From: CAZBUH01 sp964495095
GTDB taxonomy: Bacteria > Bacillota > Clostridia > Oscillospirales > Oscillospiraceae
Length of the DNA stretch: 15,314 nucleotides
Direction: 5' to 3'
Assembly (NCBI GenBank): GCA_964495095.1
Contig: CAZBUH010000043.1
Coordinates: 1-15,314, forward strand
Part shown: piece by piece, positions 13,923 through 15,314 of the stretch
Layout: each line of letters opens with the position of its first letter
Numbering within the stretch: the first letter of the stretch is position 1
The notes under the pieces: generated by a model
What the model was told of the DNA's origin: nothing
The model's input: the letters and a program-made list of their open reading frames with translations, nothing else
The model's database searches: none
Program-made: the position numbers and the translations under genes

Positions 13923-14471
13923 TTACCTCTTGTACTTTTCCCGCTGCTCAAAAATATTTCCGCCCCGGCTGTCCACCGCCACAATAAGGGGCAGCTCCTC
14001 CACCGTCAGCTCCTTTACGGACTCGCAGCCCAGCTCCGGGAAGGCTATCTCCCTTGCCTCCTTTATCTGCCGGGCGATAAGGGCCCCCGCGCCGCCCACG
14101 GCGCAGAAATACACGGCCCCGTTTCTCACGATGGCGTCTATCACCTGCCGGCTCCGCTCGCCCTTCCCTATCATCGCTGTAAGTCCCATATCCAGAAGCC
14201 GGGGCGCAAAACCGTCCATCCTGCTGGACGTTGTCGGCCCGCAGGAGCCTACGGCCATACCGTCCCGTCCCGGGGTAGGCCCGGCGTAGTATATCACCGC
14301 GCCGTCTATGTCGTAGGGCGTCTTTTCGCCCTCATCCAGAAGGGCGAATATTTTTTTATGGGCCGCGTCTCTGGAGGTATACACCTTCCCGCTCAGGTAC
14401 ACCCTGTCGCCGAATTTTAAAAGAGGTATCTTCTCCCTCAGCTCGCCCACATTGATTTTGTATTCCGCCAT
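13923..14471 (-). CDS. Class I fumarate hydratase beta subunit (Fe-S hydro-lyase, C-terminal type)
   Basis: A 182-aa protein matching the C-terminal domain of class I, iron-sulfur fumarase and L-tartrate dehydratase. Conserved features are GKVYTSRDAAHKK (28-40), IYYAGPTPGRDG (60-71), GSCGPTTSSRMD (75-86) and the C-terminal VDSRGGNIFE. In two-subunit enzymes this beta chain pairs with an alpha chain of about 280 aa that holds the [4Fe-4S] cluster, and the product interconverts fumarate and malate or a related substrate. No alpha subunit gene is adjacent: a DivIVA-like gene lies 1 nt upstream and an ATPase gene downstream. GGGGGAT precedes the ATG. Fumarase is more likely than tartrate dehydratase, but the choice is open. 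Confidence 0.88.
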   Translation of the reverse strand: MAEYKINVGELREKIPLLKFGDRVYLSGKVYTSRDAAHKKIFALLDEGEKTPYDIDGAVIYYAGPTPGRDGMAVGSCGPTTSSRMDGFAPRLLDMGLTAMIGKGERSRQVIDAIVRNGAVYFCAVGGAGALIARQIKEAREIAFPELGCESVKELTVEELPLIVAVDSRGGNIFEQREKYKR

Positions 14472-14472
14472 T

Positions 14473-14868
14473 TTAAATCCCCCAGAACGATTTGCGCGTC
14501 TTTTTCACCGGGGCCGGCTGGGCGGCTGGCCTTTTTGGCGTTTCCCGGAGCTTTTTCGCCTCCGCCTTAAGCTCTTTAAGCTCCTTTTCCCGTTCCAGCT
14601 TTTCGGCCTCAAGGGCGGCCAGCTTTTCCTTAAGCTCCCGGTTTTCCTGTTCCGCAGCCTCCTGCCGGAGCTTAAGGGCGGAAATTTCCTCCTCCAGAGC
14701 CTCCCGCTCCGCGCACCGGGCCTCCAGCTCGTCCCGGAGCCTGAGATTTTCATCCACACACTCGTTGTGCTCCGACGAGGAATATTTTATGTATTCAATA
14801 ACGTCCCGCCGGTCAAAGCCGCCGAAAACGCTGGTCCTGAATTCGCCTATTTCCCGCTCATCTCCCAT
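14473..14868 (-). CDS. DivIVA-like coiled-coil protein
   Basis: A 131-aa protein. The N-terminus FRTSVFGGFDRRDVIEYI (about 10-27) resembles the short lipid-binding head of DivIVA/GpsB-like proteins. Residues about 35-105 form a nearly continuous, charge-rich coiled coil (repeated E, L, A and K heptads). A short basic Pro/Ala-rich tail ends in FWGI. Such proteins assemble at curved or septal membranes in Gram-positive bacteria, but this one is shorter than DivIVA and its role is inferred only from the head motif. ATG 14868 follows GGGAGGG. It is the first gene of the operon with the fumarase subunit and the DUF815 ATPase, and its stop is 1 nt from the fumarase ATG. Confidence 0.78.
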   Translation of the reverse strand: MGDEREIGEFRTSVFGGFDRRDVIEYIKYSSSEHNECVDENLRLRDELEARCAEREALEEEISALKLRQEAAEQENRELKEKLAALEAEKLEREKELKELKAEAKKLRETPKRPAAQPAPVKKTRKSFWGI

Positions 14869-14908
14869 TGGCCAGCCCTCCCTGTCTTTTTATCCGCGCT
14901 TTTCGGAT

Positions 14909-14937
14909 ATTGTACCACAGCCGACAAAAATATACAA
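14909..14937 (-). promoter_or_regulatory. Promoter of the DivIVA-like/fumarase/ATPase operon
   Basis: Minus strand -35 TTGTAT (14937-14932), 17-bp spacer and -10 TACAAT (14914-14909), with an extended -10 TGG directly upstream of the -10. It is about 41 bp upstream of the DivIVA-like ATG. Confidence 0.7.
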
Positions 14938-15002
14938 CAAATATCGCCGTCCCTGTATGTGCTAAAATGATATGGCCCGGGAAAAGAGAGCATCCTTCCG
15001 GC

Positions 15003-15080
15003 GGGGAGGCTACATAAGGAAGTTGCCTCCCTTTGGCTTTGTAATCAGCCGGAATGATAGAGATTTGCAGGGAAATCAAA
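15003..15080 (-). repeat. Dispersed repeat, copy 2 (inverted relative to copy 1)
   Basis: Matches 12383-12458 on the opposite strand; the 24-nt core is 15035-15058. The hairpin arms are GGAGGC (15005-15010) and GCCTCC (15025-15030). Compared with copy 1 the fifth pair of the stem has changed from A-T to G-C on both sides, so pairing is kept. It lies upstream of the recombinase gene fragment. The spacer between the operon promoter and this repeat (14938-15002) shows nothing recognisable. Confidence 0.8.
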
Positions 15081-15099
15081 TCATTTGGGGGAAGGCATC

Positions 15100-15120
15100 A
15101 TGAAAAGATATATCTTTTAG
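15100..15120 (+). other. Six-codon open frame with strong ribosome site (possible leader peptide)
   Basis: ATG AAA AGA TAT ATC TTT TAG (MKRYIF) follows GGGGGAAGG (15087-15095). It ends 32 nt before a strong terminator hairpin that itself precedes the recombinase start. The layout resembles a leader-peptide attenuator, but a frame this short can arise by chance. Confidence 0.3.
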
Positions 15121-15152
15121 CGAACATCATCGGAAATCAACAATATGAAAGA

Positions 15153-15193
15153 AAGCCCGGAAGCATCTCGCGGAGATGCTTCCGGGCTTTTTT
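15153..15193 (+). terminator. Strong rho-independent terminator before the recombinase gene
   Basis: A perfect 17-bp stem, AAGCCCGGAAGCATCTC (15153-15169) / GAGATGCTTCCGGGCTT (15173-15189), with a 3-nt GCG loop runs into a six-T tail ending at 15193. It ends only 14 nt before the recombinase start codon, so it would block transcription entering that gene from upstream unless it is regulated. Confidence 0.9.
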
Positions 15194-15207
15194 GCCTGTA
15201 AGAGTAT

Positions 15208-15314
15208 ATGGAAATATACGGATATGCCTGTGCCAACACGCGGGAGCAGAACGAGGACATGCAGCTTATCGCCCTGCGGGAAATGTCCGTCCCGGAGCGG
15301 AACATCTTCATGGA
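15208..15314 (+). CDS. Serine recombinase (resolvase family), N-terminus only, catalytic residues altered
   Basis: The 35 codons before the window edge read MEIYGYACANTREQNEDMQL, then IALREMSVPERNIFMD. This is clearly the N-terminus of a resolvase/invertase-type serine recombinase, whose usual form is GYARVST-EQNEDRQ. Tyr6 is kept, but the catalytic Ser10 is Asn and Arg8 is Cys in gamma-delta resolvase numbering, so as read the protein should not cleave DNA. ATG 15208 lies just downstream of an in-frame TAA (15199-15201), and the ribosome site is weak. It sits immediately after a strong terminator and near a dispersed repeat. It is likely a decaying or repurposed mobile-element gene; the rest lies outside the window. 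Confidence 0.8.
   Translation, partial: MEIYGYACANTREQNEDMQLIALREMSVPERNIFM

Noticed and set aside
15054..15314. Open frame starting MIEICREIK that runs to the window edge
   Set aside because: It crosses the strong terminator and lies in a different frame from the recognisable recombinase; its first codons only reflect the dispersed repeat.
1..15314. CRISPR array or restriction/defence island
   Set aside because: No regularly spaced direct repeats, cas-like or nuclease/methylase defence genes are visible; the only methyltransferase is of the small-molecule/RNA type.

Overview
The window (about 55-60% G+C by eye) looks like a draft chromosomal scaffold from an anaerobic Firmicute, most likely a Clostridia/Oscillospiraceae-type gut bacterium. 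The evidence is the YerC/YecD TrpR-like regulator, the clostridial form of PurA, DUF3298 and DUF5050-like proteins, a Bce-type two-component system, a two-subunit fumarase component and a TnpV-type transposon remnant. Species cannot be read from the sequence. A run of 100 N flanked by an exact 55-bp duplication shows that two contigs were scaffolded together.

Layout. (1) 1-2097, minus strand: an operon yerC, SAM methyltransferase, hslO (Hsp33), followed by a tRNA-Val that has its own strong promoter inside the end of hslO. (2) 2098-4606, plus strand: a DUF3298 protein divergent from yerC, then purA with a hairpin-containing leader and a translationally coupled thioredoxin-fold protein, closed by a terminator. 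(3) 4607-7654, plus strand: trkA-trkH, encoding potassium uptake. (4) 7764-10911, plus strand: a tightly packed run of membrane acyltransferase, GNAT acetyltransferase, OmpR-type response regulator and Bce-like histidine kinase. (5) 10912-12223: a spacer with possible repeat character, a DUF5050-like lipoprotein and terminators. (6) 12216-12530: a decayed TnpV remnant preceded by a dispersed repeat. (7) Assembly gap. (8) 12705-14937, minus strand: a three-gene operon of a DivIVA-like coiled-coil protein, a fumarase beta subunit and a DUF815 AAA ATPase. (9) 15003-15314: a second, inverted copy of the dispersed repeat, a six-codon open frame, a strong terminator and the start of a serine recombinase that lacks the usual catalytic Ser and Arg.

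Most of the window is housekeeping or core accessory content: redox-controlled chaperone, purine synthesis, potassium transport, envelope signalling. The least ordinary part is the mobile-element debris on both sides of the fumarase/ATPase operon. Two inverted copies of a repeat with a partly covarying hairpin sit next to a broken tnpV on one side and an apparently catalytically dead recombinase on the other.
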